From Hysterangium stoloniferum (Eukaryota; Basidiomycota; Agaricomycetes; Hysterangiales; Hysterangiaceae), in the NCBI GenBank assembly GCA_015178975.1, contig WHVD01000097.1, positions 248,001-312,000 of the forward strand: a stretch of 64,000 nucleotides of DNA, given 5' to 3'. The notes under the pieces were generated by a model. That model made no database searches. It was given only the letters and a program-made list of their open reading frames with translations, and was not told the DNA's origin. The translations under genes were made by a program, and so were the position numbers. Shown in pieces: positions 1 to 10,736 of the stretch. Position 1 is the first letter of the stretch. Each line of letters starts with the position of its first letter.

Positions 1-1309
1 CCGACTAACTATCATGATGCCAAACATGACCGGCCATTATTTCTTGACCGATATGCACTCTGTACTTGAATCCAGGAGTGTGGCACCCAAACCAGAATGC
101 ATTTCCCAGTGCCATGCTACACAGTGATTTGGTTTGCTGTAACGTCTGAGAACAACACGGTAAGTATGCATACTTAAAGAATGGTCCGTCGCTGGGTGGG
201 GGTTAGCTGGCAATTTTGAGGCCGCGATAACTAAGTCTTTATGTAGAGGGGTAGTTTAGAGATAGTGTCTCACGGCAACCAGGTTTTACACCGTCCATGT
301 ATAGGGATATTCATACTGGGCTTCCGGGTGTATGGGGGCTTTGAGGGACAACAGGTTAACTGATACGCTGGTATGTGGTTGTGTTTCTCGTGCATTATAG
401 ACTCGCGGTCAGGGCGCCAGGCTGCGAGCAAATGCATAGGGGCAGAGTGTAAGGACAGTGAAAAGTGCTTAAGAAACAGACAAGTTGCCACGGTCACCAA
501 GCCTCCAAAGATCTCCGCAGAGCAAATATTAGGCCTTACGGCAATGCACGTTGTGCTTATTCGAGATTGGACTTAACTGTCATACTAGAGGACATGGAGT
601 AATTTCCTATATAAAACACTCTATACATGATTAAGGCTGGTCGTCAAACTTGTCATAGAGAGCAGCACTGGGAAGAAATGGAAGACTCCGAGAATGTATA
701 TACTTGAGCATGATTCGAAAAGACACACAAGCACCAGTACTGGCGGAAAAAGGCAGTTGGCAGTTGGAGACGACAGAACAACGGAGAAGCCGCTGTAGAG
801 CGAGAAAATGTCACGAATCAACAGAGTGCACACATTGTGGTCAGGGGTGTGCTGTGTAAAGGCCGCAGTACAAAGGGGCTCCAACGCCGGCTGGTTACTT
901 GTACGTAGCTGATCCGGGAGTATCCCCCAAGACAACATGATGGATGCAAACCAGGTGTAAGAGCATTAGAAGTATGTGTTAATTCATCAGTTTTCAATGA
1001 ATTAGTAGAGATCGATGCCGTGTACGTAGATCCTCCATTTATTACGCTAATTCATACATCTATCTGCAGCAGAGGAGGTCCAGAGCATCCAATGGGAGTG
1101 TTCAAACCCATTTTACGGGAAATAGCTTGCAGAAATAATTGCTGGGGACAACTACCAAACATAGAATAGTAGCAGGCATCGGAACAAGATGATCGAGTAC
1201 CTATTACTTGGAGAGTCAGCCGCTGAACACCACGATAAAAGGTAGATAGCAATTTATTCTTCGCAGATTTATTTATGATACAAACCGTTCCATTTGGTAA
1301 AGGTGAATA
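1..1309. other. no supported gene
   Basis: Only short, unconvincing open frames are present. None shows a recognisable domain or continues across plausible splice sites. The right edge must include the 3' untranslated region of the Ohr gene that ends at 1310. Confidence 0.5.
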
Positions 1310-1994
1310 TTACTTTTTCTGTTTAACGGTGACCTCAACCCCTTGGCTCAATGCGCGAGAATACGGACAGAACTATTACCAAAGGTCAGTCAGACCCATG
1401 GCTCATGCAAATAACGCTCACAGCATGGGCCTCCTGAATCAATCCCGCATCCGCGACACCCTCAACCTCAATATCTACTGCAAGTCCAAAGCCTGGTGTG
1501 CCCTTCGGCTCACCAAGGTGCACAAACGTGTGGATTTTGGCAGCAGAAATGGCATCCTTCTTCCCAGATTTGGAAGCAACGAGTTGTAAAGCTCCAAGGA
1601 AGCAAGCTGGATGCAAACACGGGTAACATAAATCCAAGGAAGCTTACGCGCAGGACAGGATTGGTTACTGACACGCATATCCCATAGCAAACAACTGCTC
1701 TGGATTTTGGCCAGTTCCAGGCCCGCCGAGTGGTTTTGGGGAGGTGAGTTTCAGCTCTAATGGCGCTGCACCGGCTTCATTAGAGACAACTTCTCCATTG
1801 CGTCCTGCGCCGGACGCGATTGCGTGTGCTGTGTACTTGAGACAAGACGTGTAAAGTACGAAGGTCAAGGCGTAATGCTATAAAATTTTGAGTACCTTGT
1901 GATCTTTAAGGGATACGAGAGTACGACGTTGAATAGCATTAAGTGGCAAACGAGCAGCTCGGGAATTAAGAGGACGGATTAGGGTGGTCAACAT
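1310..1994 (-). CDS. Ohr/OsmC-family organic hydroperoxide reductase, probably mitochondrial
   Basis: Thiol peroxidase of the OsmC/Ohr superfamily, which reduces organic hydroperoxides with a pair of reactive cysteines. Exons (minus strand) are 1896-1994, 1673-1835, 1422-1606 and 1310-1372, giving 169 residues. The first 33 residues (MLTTLIRPLNSRAARL...) are rich in Arg, Ser and Leu without acids, as in a mitochondrial presequence. The body begins YTAHAIASGAGRNGEV, followed by the family stretch NPEQLFAMGYASCFLGAL with the first catalytic Cys. The second lies in the last exon in FCPYS. The start was chosen because it is the only ATG giving a leader joined by GT-AG introns to the conserved body. 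The gene is divergent from eL42, with 161 bp between the start codons. Family assignment is firm; mitochondrial location is inferred. Confidence 0.88.
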
Positions 1995-2155
1995 TTTGAT
2001 ATAATGGCGATCGCAAGGCAGAGGTCACGAGTTGTCATAGCGTGACGCTTACATAATACTAGCGTTTACTCCCAAACGCTCGGCTCCGGGAAACTCCGCC
2101 AGATTTGGTAAGCAACTGTACATCTCTTTTTCCCTCAAGTCGCCCTCAGATCGCC
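1995..2155. promoter_or_regulatory. shared divergent promoter, Ohr / eL42
   Basis: The start codons of the Ohr gene (minus) and the eL42 gene (plus) are 161 bp apart, so both promoters and both 5' leaders must fit here. A pyrimidine-rich run (catctctttttccctcaag) lies just before the eL42 ATG, as is common for ribosomal protein transcripts. No specific factor site was identified. Confidence 0.6.
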
Positions 2156-2748
2156 ATGGTTAATATCCCCAAGTAAGTTGGCACTCTCTCGTGAATATCA
2201 CTTATTAACGATGTTTTAGAACACGTCGGACATACTGCAAGGGCAAACAGTGCAAAAAGCACACGTGAGTCTAACACCCGCAGTCGTAGTCGTTGTTGTA
2301 ATCGAGTAACACATCGTTCAACAGCCCACACAAGGTTACCCAGTACAAGAAGGGAAAAGACTCCATCTTCGCCCAAGGAAAGCGTCGTTATGACCGAAAG
2401 CAGTCCGGTTATGGTGGTCAGACCAAGCCTGTCTTCCACAAGAAGGTCACTCTAATGTCTTTTACCATCGTCTCCTCCTTACTCACTATTACACAGGCGA
2501 AAACTACCAAAAAGGTCGTATTACGGCTCGAGTGCACACAATGCAAATATAAGCATCAACTACCTCTGAAGCGTTGCAAGCAGTGTGTATCCGTTTTTAC
2601 GTATTAATCTGTGTGTTACTAATGGATCTCTTATTAGCTTCGAGCTCGGTGGTGACAAAAAGACAAAGGGTGCTGCTTTGGTATTCGTGAGTATCTATCT
2701 TATTCCCCTTTTCGATTTATTGATAGTTGTCCTTCTGGTCCGCAGTGA
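2156..2748 (+). CDS. RPL42: 60S ribosomal protein eL42 (L36a/L44)
   Basis: Component of the large cytosolic ribosomal subunit near the E site. Exons are 2156-2172, 2220-2264, 2325-2445, 2497-2582, 2638-2686 and a last exon carrying only the stop codon at 2746-2748. The protein begins [17 protein letters not shown] and contains [12 protein letters not shown], the near-universal block [17 protein letters not shown], and the end [16 protein letters not shown]. Two CxxC-type pairs (around CKGKQC and CTQCKYK) form the zinc site. After the final Phe codon the sequence reads gtgagt, and the next acceptor (ccgcag) is followed at once by TGA, so the stop codon is its own exon. The third intron has the weaker donor gtcact. 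Assignment is essentially certain; the separate stop exon is inferred from the conserved C-terminus. Confidence 0.96.
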
Positions 2749-4235
2749 GTGGATATTTTCCAGTATGGGCTTATCACCCTATCGTCATGTACTCAATGCC
2801 TATGATATGCGCATCTATGCGATTGTCTCTACTCCCCTTGATGACGTATCAACGACATGAATGTGTGAACAAGCGAATACATGTTCCAAACATTAGTGCT
2901 GTCTATTCTGCTCTCGTCGTTATTCTGCAGGAGTATCCTTCAACTTATATGGTGTCTTTCGTAACTCTTCACGGTGGTATTAAAAAAAGGATAGTGCGAT
3001 TGAGAAAAGCCATGGCCACGTAATTTTACAAGCTTGCCTCCCTGCATGGAAGGCGGCTCTTATTACAGAGGCTTCCATACACAGTAGGAGAAGCTGGCAA
3101 GTGGAGCTCGCTATATATATATTTGTAAATGCATTCTAGGCGATCAAAGAAAAAGGTTAGCTACATTGACCTTGGCAGCGTGTTTGAGGAAATCATAATA
3201 TAAAAGACAACGAACAAGATAAAGTGCAAACCAGTCTGTGTCTAGGAGGAAAGAGACTAGTACTTGGCAAGAGCTCACTCGCGTAGGGGCTATTGTATTT
3301 TATGCGTGAATCTCTGTTTTTTCCTTGTACACGAAAAGTGAACGATGGGAGACGTTCCTCTGTATGCATTACCACGGTGTTGGCAGTCAAATGCCTCATT
3401 AATGCCAGTAAATCCTCATTTGCCCTATGATGCCTGCTCTACTACATCGTAAGCTCATCTAATAGGGAATAATGAAGAAATCAGAGGGACGGTTTTTGCT
3501 AAGAGCCCATGGAACAAATTCGGAACTTCGGGAAGTCCCCCTAAAATCCTGCTCCACGCTTACCGTCATGAATTCCGAATGCGCGCGAGGCAGTGAGTGC
3601 TCTGAACCAGCGCTGCCAGCTGGATGGGAGCTGCAAGAGACCTCAGAAGGACAGTCTGATTTCCATCGCACAATTTTCGAGGACAATCCATTCATGCAGG
3701 GAAGGTAAGCACATCCTTTTTTTTGTTAATATAAAACTTATAGTCTGCTAGGCGGAGGCCCATGGTCGACTGTAGATTTCACGGTCACGTATGCAATGTG
3801 TTCCCGGAGGACTCGTTCACTTGTAGATCTACCTTTCACCAACGGTGGATATCGATCATATGTAAGACGCTGCCCAAATTGAATAACAGACTCCCGTAAT
3901 GACCATCGATTGCGGGAGGCGGTCAATGCCCTTTTGCCACCTTTCAACACACATTTCCTTCACTCGACAAAACGTCGTTGGTATGGTGAGCAATCGTGCA
4001 CGAATGGTTTCTGGCCGATGTCATCTATCCATCGAAATTGATGTCTGAAGAGACTTCTTTTCTGGATAAAAATAAAGGTCACACATTCATGTCTTCTTGC
4101 ACAGAGTGAAACTCGCCGATGGGGTCCATAACTACAATACAGTGGTAATAACAGTATTCAACTCATATCGACTTGGACATTGGCCACAGACGCTATAATT
4201 GCCTACAAGGTAATGTTCCATCATATCATATTCAT
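2749..4235. other. intergenic, no supported gene
   Basis: This includes the 3' region of eL42 and the region downstream of malate synthase, whose transcript ends leftward. An open frame at 3472-3708 contains LPAGWE, which resembles the start of a WW domain. The second conserved Trp and the rest of the fold are absent and no neighbouring exon supports it. A short TA run lies near 3111. Confidence 0.45.
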
Positions 4236-6228
4236 TCACAACGCGCTCTTGATCCATTTCCCCCCGTCCAGTTTCTCCAAGTAAGACATCAAATCGCTTG
4301 TCAAAAAGTCACTTGGCCACTCCTTCCTCATCTGCCCTTTCAGGTAGTCACCAGCAATACGCACGTGCTCGTCTTTGATTCCTCCTACGAGTTTTTTGAC
4401 ATTGGGCGAAAGTTCTTTGACAAGTGAGTCGATGTAAGAGGTTGTGATAGGATGCCCCGAGTCCAAGGAGGAGGTATAGCGCACCCATTGCCAGAGCTGG
4501 ACACGGGCGATTTCGGCGGTGGCGGCATCTTCCATTAGGAAGTTGAGGGGAATGCAGCCGTTCCCTGCAATCCAGGCCGCGGAGTAGGCGAGAGCACTGT
4601 TTATCCTAATCTCAGATTTTCGTGAATCAGAATCTAGCCATTGAACTTACGCGGAAACGTTGGACCTGACACCCTCGTCTGTGATTTTGCCCTTGACGTT
4701 GGTATTGAGGAGGTCTGCAGCGGTAACCTTGACTTCTTCACGACGAACGTGGTACTATCACAAACATCACAAAAGTTAATAATCTATGTTACTAAACAAA
4801 GACCCACAGATCTTACCTGGTTAGGACCTAACATATTCTCGTTGAAAATATCCATGGCGATTTTGTTAATGAGGGGATGGGCGATCCATGTTCCTGTACA
4901 AGTCCTGTCAACAAAGCTTACGATTACGACCAAGTAACGAGACGTTACCATCATGACCGGCAGTAACCTCCCTCAGTTTATCAGCCCTAACCTTACCCAT
5001 GGCAATTTCATTTGCCTTGTCATCGCCCTTAATAGGAATTTGGGCAGACATTCCACCCATAGCAGCAACTTTGCGCCTGGAAATAACTAAGTCTGGTATA
5101 ACGAGGAAGAGACCGCGAAACCATACTTGTGGCATGTCTGGATGAGCAGACGGACATACGCGTCCATGAATCCAACTTCCATGGTGACATCCTTGCGATC
5201 AGGCATAATCGCGCTGGGGTCTGCCCGACGCTTTTTGATAAATGAGAAAATGTAATCCCATCTTGAAGGTAGAACGATCAGTTTGTGGTTACCCTCGGGA
5301 CACGAAACACCTACCGCCCACAGTTCAACCCTGCAGAATGATTTCTCAGCTCGAAGAGAATCTCCTCCATGTGGAATGCAGCAGGAAGAGTTTCAATCAG
5401 GACGGTCGCCCTGATTGTGTTGTGTGCCATCTTGATGTAGGACTGGGAGAACAAGAAGACGTCGTTCCACAAACGTGCCTCAAGGTAGTGTTCCATCTTG
5501 GGGAGGTAGAAGTATGGACCCGAACCGCGCTTGACGAGTTCGTGTGCATTGTGGAAGAAGTAGAGGGCAAAGTCGAAAAGGGAGCCGGAAATGGGATGGC
5601 TGTCGACAGTGACGCGGGGTTCATCGAGATGCCAGCCACGGGGACTGCGATGGTCGGTGAGTGGGTGGTGATTGTTTGATACAGAAAGTGCTCACCGAAC
5701 TATGAGAACGGCAGGGCTGGAAGAGAGCTTGTACGATTTTCCGCCTTGCTCGAAATCTACCTGGCGTCTGATGGCATCATATAGGTTGAGCTGGCCGTTA
5801 ACCATGTTGGCGAAGGTAGGGGCGTTAGAGTCTGTTGTCCCAGTCAGCCAAGTGTTCAGCTAAAACTGTGCCTTGAACCCACCCTCGAAATCCGCCATGA
5901 AGGTCTTCGCCCCACTATTCAATGCATTCACGACCATCTTCCTATCTGTGGGGCCTGTGATTTCTACCCGCCTATCCTCTAGCCCTGGAGCAGGCGGCAC
6001 ACAGTGCCAGGATGGCTCGGCCCGGATGTGTGCAGTCTCGGGGGGAAAATCAAGCTTCTCCCCTGCATCGAGACGAAGCTGAGTGACAAGGCGTGCACGG
6101 AGGAGGTTCTGGCGGGTAGACTCGAATGTCCTATGGAGTGCTGCCAGGAATTCAAGTGCGGATTCGGATAGAATGAAATCTTGGGCCTTCCCGGGAATGT
6201 TTGCGAGAATTTTCACACCGTCAACCAT
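4236..6228 (-). CDS. MLS1: malate synthase (glyoxylate cycle)
   Basis: Condenses glyoxylate with acetyl-CoA to malate in the glyoxylate cycle, normally in peroxisomes or glyoxysomes. Eight exons on the minus strand: 5883-6228, 5696-5831, 5315-5644, 5127-5261, 4949-5076, 4817-4893, 4651-4754 and 4236-4596. They total 1617 nt, or 538 residues, the usual length of A-type malate synthases. The family signature [16 protein letters not shown] spans the third and fourth exons. [11 protein letters not shown] (N-terminal barrel), [10 protein letters not shown] and GHDGTWIAHP are also present. The C-terminus is WIKSAL: the place of the peroxisomal PTS1 tripeptide is taken by SAL rather than SKL, with a basic residue at -4. 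The gene lies 3' of GET1 on the same strand. Such genes are usually induced on C2 or fatty-acid carbon; no regulatory site was identified. Confidence 0.96.
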
Positions 6229-6493
6229 CTTTCAATAGTATTTGATTTGGATGGATTGTGAGGTATCTGGCAGAGAGGGGATGTGTGAGACATTTCGAAG
6301 TGAAACTTATAAGGTGTGGGTACGGAGCGCCGCTAGAGGAGACGCACCCGAGATTTTACGAGTGGGTTATCTCATGACATAGCTGGTACTACCCGGGCTT
6401 TGAGTCAGGGACATTGTTTCGCATCAAATTTCGTTCCGCACGGTATGGCATAGCGACGGAATAGCAATTCATTAAATAATTTACACATTCTAA

Positions 6494-7326
6494 CTATTTC
6501 TTTTTATCTGTGTCGCTTGTTCCGGCCGATTTCCCTCCATCCGTCAGTGCAGCCGACGAGGAATCTATTCACAACCTATGATGTCAGCGTCTTTCGGAAC
6601 ACTGATTAGCATGTGATTATTACCCATGAAATCCTTGATGATATCCTCTCCGATCCTGAGCACACGTCTGCAGGCCATTTGCCAAATTCCAACACTCACT
6701 GACCCTAGTAAGAGGGTGTTTCAGAGCCAGAGATGACATGACATGCGGATTCAGACGCTTCGCGAAATTGAGCATACCTAATGGCGCAAAGGGCAGTGCT
6801 AGACACCATTGTGCAGGACCGAACCACTGCGGCGGGAGATAGAACACAGCGTGTTTTCCATACCACCAGCCTAAGGCGTACTGTGCGCCGGATGTGATAA
6901 TCCAAAGCAGGCTGTTAAATGTTAGCGTGTACGATGATTTGGAGGCGGCCATTGCGTTGTCTTGCTTTGTCTTCAACGGTAGAATAGTGCGAGAAGACAT
7001 TCTACTCACTGAGCTTCTCGAGATCCTCCAGCGCCTTGTCGACTTTACGGCGTAGCTTGGCCCATTTTGCGAATTGGTCCTGGGCACTCGTGTGTAGGAG
7101 TTCCTGTTTTGTTGATAGGATTTCTTTCTTCAGTTGTCTGTGTTGCTTGACAGTCGATGCATGGAATATGTATTGGTGGATAGCGTAGAACTGTGAAGAA
7201 TCGATCAAATGATTTCATAAAATGGAGGAGGAGACAACGCACGAGGTTGAGTAATACAGTGCTGCCTATCCAGGTAACGACTTGTGCCAATAAAGCCAGT
7301 AGAAAGATGGTTAAGCCGAGCGACAT
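6494..7326 (-). CDS. GET1: GET1/WRB family, tail-anchored protein insertion receptor subunit
   Basis: Subunit of the ER membrane receptor (with Get2) that takes tail-anchored proteins from the Get3 ATPase. Exons on the minus strand are 7243-7326, 7010-7190, 6778-6960, 6624-6704 and 6494-6564, totalling 600 nt and 199 residues. The layout is that of the family: a hydrophobic segment at the N-terminus ([17 protein letters not shown]), a basic cytosolic coiled coil (residues about 40-90, with [19 protein letters not shown]), then two further membrane segments ([15 protein letters not shown] and the [19 protein letters not shown] region). It ends in a charged tail rich in Ser, Asp and Lys. The joined sequence [14 protein letters not shown] across the third intron matches the family's third membrane segment. 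Start codon chosen so that the first membrane segment is complete. Confidence 0.88.
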
Positions 7327-7977
7327 GCGTGAGGCCAATGTGCTAACTTGTGGTCGCTGGCTCGCACTGATAAATGACACGCGGACGTGTGGTGGCGGAA
7401 TCAAAATCCATACTTGGTCATAATCTGGACATGAATACATACATATATCTTGGGTCCAGTTCCGAAAAAAATAGGATTGACTCGTTTATACTGTCAAAAT
7501 CTTCAACCATTGGTGACCCTTCAACATTATACTTGGAAAAGGATGAAATGGCGGCCCGACACTTTCTCACAAGATGCCCTACACCGAAAGGCCCATGATG
7601 ACGTAGGGTGCACATTTCAACATGTACCTTACAGTTGACCATAGCGCGCAGCTCCTCACAGATTCTAAAATTGATTCTTTAAAGAAAAACCAGGCGACTT
7701 GGCCTCAATCGCTTGGGACGTTAGCCCAGGTATAATGTCCTATTCCGAAGTGCCAGCCCTATTTACCGCTCTGTGCCTTTAGCTTCCCTTCTCCCACTGT
7801 GGGCTTTTACTTATTGCATCATAATAATTTACATACATTTTACTCTTATACATTGCCAAATTATAAACAGCTCTGTAAATCTACGTATTGTCTGGTGTCC
7901 CGGCATAGCCTGCCACCCGTGTTACAGAATTCACATATATGGAATCGATGAATTCCAAGCTTCTGGCGCCGTGTCAG

Positions 7978-7984
7978 TATAAAG
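7978..7984 (+). promoter_or_regulatory. TATA box of the pyroglutamyl-peptidase gene
   Basis: TATAAAG lies 55 nt upstream of the ATG at 8039, a plausible core-promoter position. GET1 starts at 7326 on the other strand, so the 712 bp between the two genes holds both promoters. Several short open frames there look spurious. Confidence 0.45.
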
Positions 7985-8038
7985 GCCACGGGACCAACAT
8001 GTATTCTGCACATCGCTTCCCCATCTCACTCGACATCG

Positions 8039-9013
8039 ATGCCGCCCCCACCATCTGGCCCGAGATACTACGTACTTGTTACAGGTTACGGCGTATGTCA
8101 TCGGATCGATTGCTGTCCACGAGTCTGATGCATAGAGCAGCCCTTTGCAAATATCATAAACAACCCATCATGGGCCTGCACGTCGCCGCTGCACAACGCC
8201 GTCCTGCACACTCCCTCCGGTGCCACGATCCATATCACTGTTCTCGGCCCTGTCAGAGTGTCGTACCCTGCAGTGCTCAAGCTTCTCCCGGGGATCCATG
8301 CACGCCCCCCGCGACTCCCTACGATAGATGAGACCGAGTCAATTTTCGATAAGCCTTTGTTGGATGTGCAGCCGCCGCCCGAGGACGGGTATGATTTCGT
8401 GTTCCATTTGGGAGCCGGTATGAATGGCGCAATATCCCTGGAGCAGTTGGGACACAAGACGGGATATTCAATGCCAGGCGTTGATGGCGTATACGCTCCT
8501 ATTACGAAAAGCGGTGGTGCAGGTGGAGTGAAAACGCTATCAGAGGCGGATAAGTTCGAAAACGGCCGGTCAGTGGGACAGAACGTTGAGCGAATGCCTG
8601 CCGTATTCGGCGGGTCAAGGGGTTTTGCAGACGGCTATGAACCATTCCCTGAAGAGCTGCGTACTGAAGTTGACGTTGCTGGATTAATCGCGCATCTGAA
8701 ACGACAGGGAGAAGCGGTATGCCTTCCTTCTATTGCATTTTCTTGTCTCCATTTTAATTCTGTTTTTTCTATCATCCAGCGCGTCCTTGCGTCCACCGAT
8801 GCAGGGCATTTCCTTTGTGACTTCATTTGTTACGGTTCCCTCGCCGAGTCGCAGCGTACCATCATTGAAGGTACAGACCCTCCCCCCAAACGAACCAAGT
8901 CCCTCTTTATGCATGTGCCATCTGCGGTGAATTCGCCTTTTACGGTAACTGAGCTTACGGCAGCCGTGAAACAGATTGTTGCCTGGGTTTGTACTGGGGA
9001 AGCAGCAGTGTAA
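8039..9013 (+). CDS. pyroglutamyl-peptidase I (peptidase family C15)
   Basis: Cysteine peptidase removing N-terminal pyroglutamate from peptides, cytosolic in other organisms. Exons are 8039-8092, 8138-8716 and 8780-9013, giving 288 residues. The first exon carries the family start YYVLVTGYG, continued after the intron by QPFANIINNPSW. The central block is YDFVFHLGAGMNG with GHKTGYSMPG. The catalytic Cys is in STDAGHFLCDFICY and the catalytic His in FMHVPSAV. The second intron (8717-8779) is 63 nt, keeps frame and contains no stop, so an unspliced transcript would encode a 21-residue insertion just before the strand leading to the active Cys. The protein is longer than bacterial C15 enzymes (about 215 residues) because of an insert around residues 80-170, as is common in fungal members. 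Confidence 0.9.
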
Positions 9014-10736
9014 TGTGACCATTGGAGATAGTTGTAAAGTTATGAAATGTATTAAAATGCCCCAAACCATTGACAACGAAGAATTTTTCTTGCGACGTAT
9101 TAAATTGCTAGCAGGAAAGGCTGCGGGTCCCACTCTCAAAACTGGTATATAAAAGCCGAATAAAAGAGTGGAATGCACATGCATACGTGTGAGACTTGGT
9201 TTAGGCTTATAATGTATTGGGCTCGTTTCTGGACGAGTCACGCAACAGCGGCCTAACAAAAAAAAAAGGAACAAGATCCGATTTTTGTTTTTCACGTGAA
9301 TGCATATAATAATGAATATTCCATGCTATTTAAAGTTGAAGAGAAGTTGGCATCCAGATCAGATTGAATGCATTTGATGCCCTTGCGCTGTATCTCCAAT
9401 ACCCTCCATATAAGTATGGCGCTGTAAATCGTGGTGGGCACGCGTCGTCGGTATCGCGTTCCATTGGACTGTAATAATACGAGTAATGATGGAGACTGAC
9501 GTGGCTCCACCCTGGTGAGATGAACTTGTTGGGCAGATTATCTGAGAAAAAGGCCGTACAGATGCGGTCGTCGAGACGCAGTTTTTTCATGAAGTGGTGG
9601 TATTTGATAACTCCAAGGGAACAATCGCTCTCAAGGAGACTCGCAGGGGTACGGCCCATGGATAGCCACAACACAGACGAGTTGGAGTGGCATTATTTTA
9701 AATGGGGCAACGCCCTAAACGATACAAATGGAACAGAAAGAAATACAAGAGAAATGCGGGAGTTTGGACATACTATGAGTTAGATTTAGTTCCACCGTTT
9801 GCCAGTTCTAAGATTGGAGAATTAATAGTTTGGGATGACGGCCAGCTAGTCGGTTCCTGGACCTTCGCCACACCAGGTTTTCGGATGTGTACTGACTATG
9901 ACCAACATCGTGTTCGGATCACCCAGCTCTCCAACCTATAAGACGAAAATTTATTAATTTATTGACAATATGAGAAATATAATCGAGCAATTCTGTGATA
10001 GGCAAGCTACAATGTCTACTACAGTACTTGCCACGCACTGAACACTATATGTTATTTCATTTCTTTGAATTCACACAACACTAAATTACACCCTTTTGAG
10101 CCTGCTTTATCTTTAATGCGGACTGAAACCCCTTCATAAATTTAATGCCTTAGTCTTTTCAGAGGATGTCTTTCAATGACGAGGTACACTGTAAGAAGGA
10201 TCTCCCTTGAAATACACGGCTCAAGAAATCTGCTAACAGTCGAAAGGCTCCCCATATCTATTGGAAGCTGGGGACCCCCGCGCATTTCATCCGCTAAGAT
10301 GACCTGGTCTTTTAAATGTTTGGGTTTCGTTTCGATTATCTATCTTAAAGCTTTTGCTTCTTAAAATACCATTTGCTGAAGTACTAGTACTCCAGCCCAT
10401 TTCACGGTCAGAGCGCTCGCAATGTACCTTGGCAGAGCTCCCGTGTCTGACGAGACCAGAGTGTCGCATTGAAAATGCCTTGTGCCCACCCAGCTCTCAG
10501 AACTGATCAGGAGCCGATTCGTATTATACGTTTTAGTCCATTATAATGCAATGAATATCATTATTTTCAATCAAACTAGTTAGCTTTGTGCTGCTAATTT
10601 GCAGCAGCATGATATCCGGGCCATAACAGCAGCTCTTTAGCATCGCCCGCCGCAGACAGCCTTTCTCTGCAGCCAAGTGATATTGAGTAACTTTCAAATC
10701 TTTGGCATGCCTTCTACAAAATTTGCCTACACATCG
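9014..10736. other. intergenic, no supported gene
   Basis: Open frames at 9330-9674 (minus) and 9702-9941 (plus) have protein-like composition, but I recognise no family and no splice chain that extends them. They may be remains of a gene. The rest is AT-rich and carries no visible signal. Confidence 0.4.

Noticed and set aside
3472-3708. WW-domain protein because of LPAGWE
   Set aside because: Only the first Trp block is present; the middle aromatic strand and second Trp are missing and no adjoining exon was found.
9292-9941. A gene on either strand around 9.3-9.9 kb
   Set aside because: Both strands show protein-like frames but none has a recognisable motif, a convincing start or consistent splice sites.
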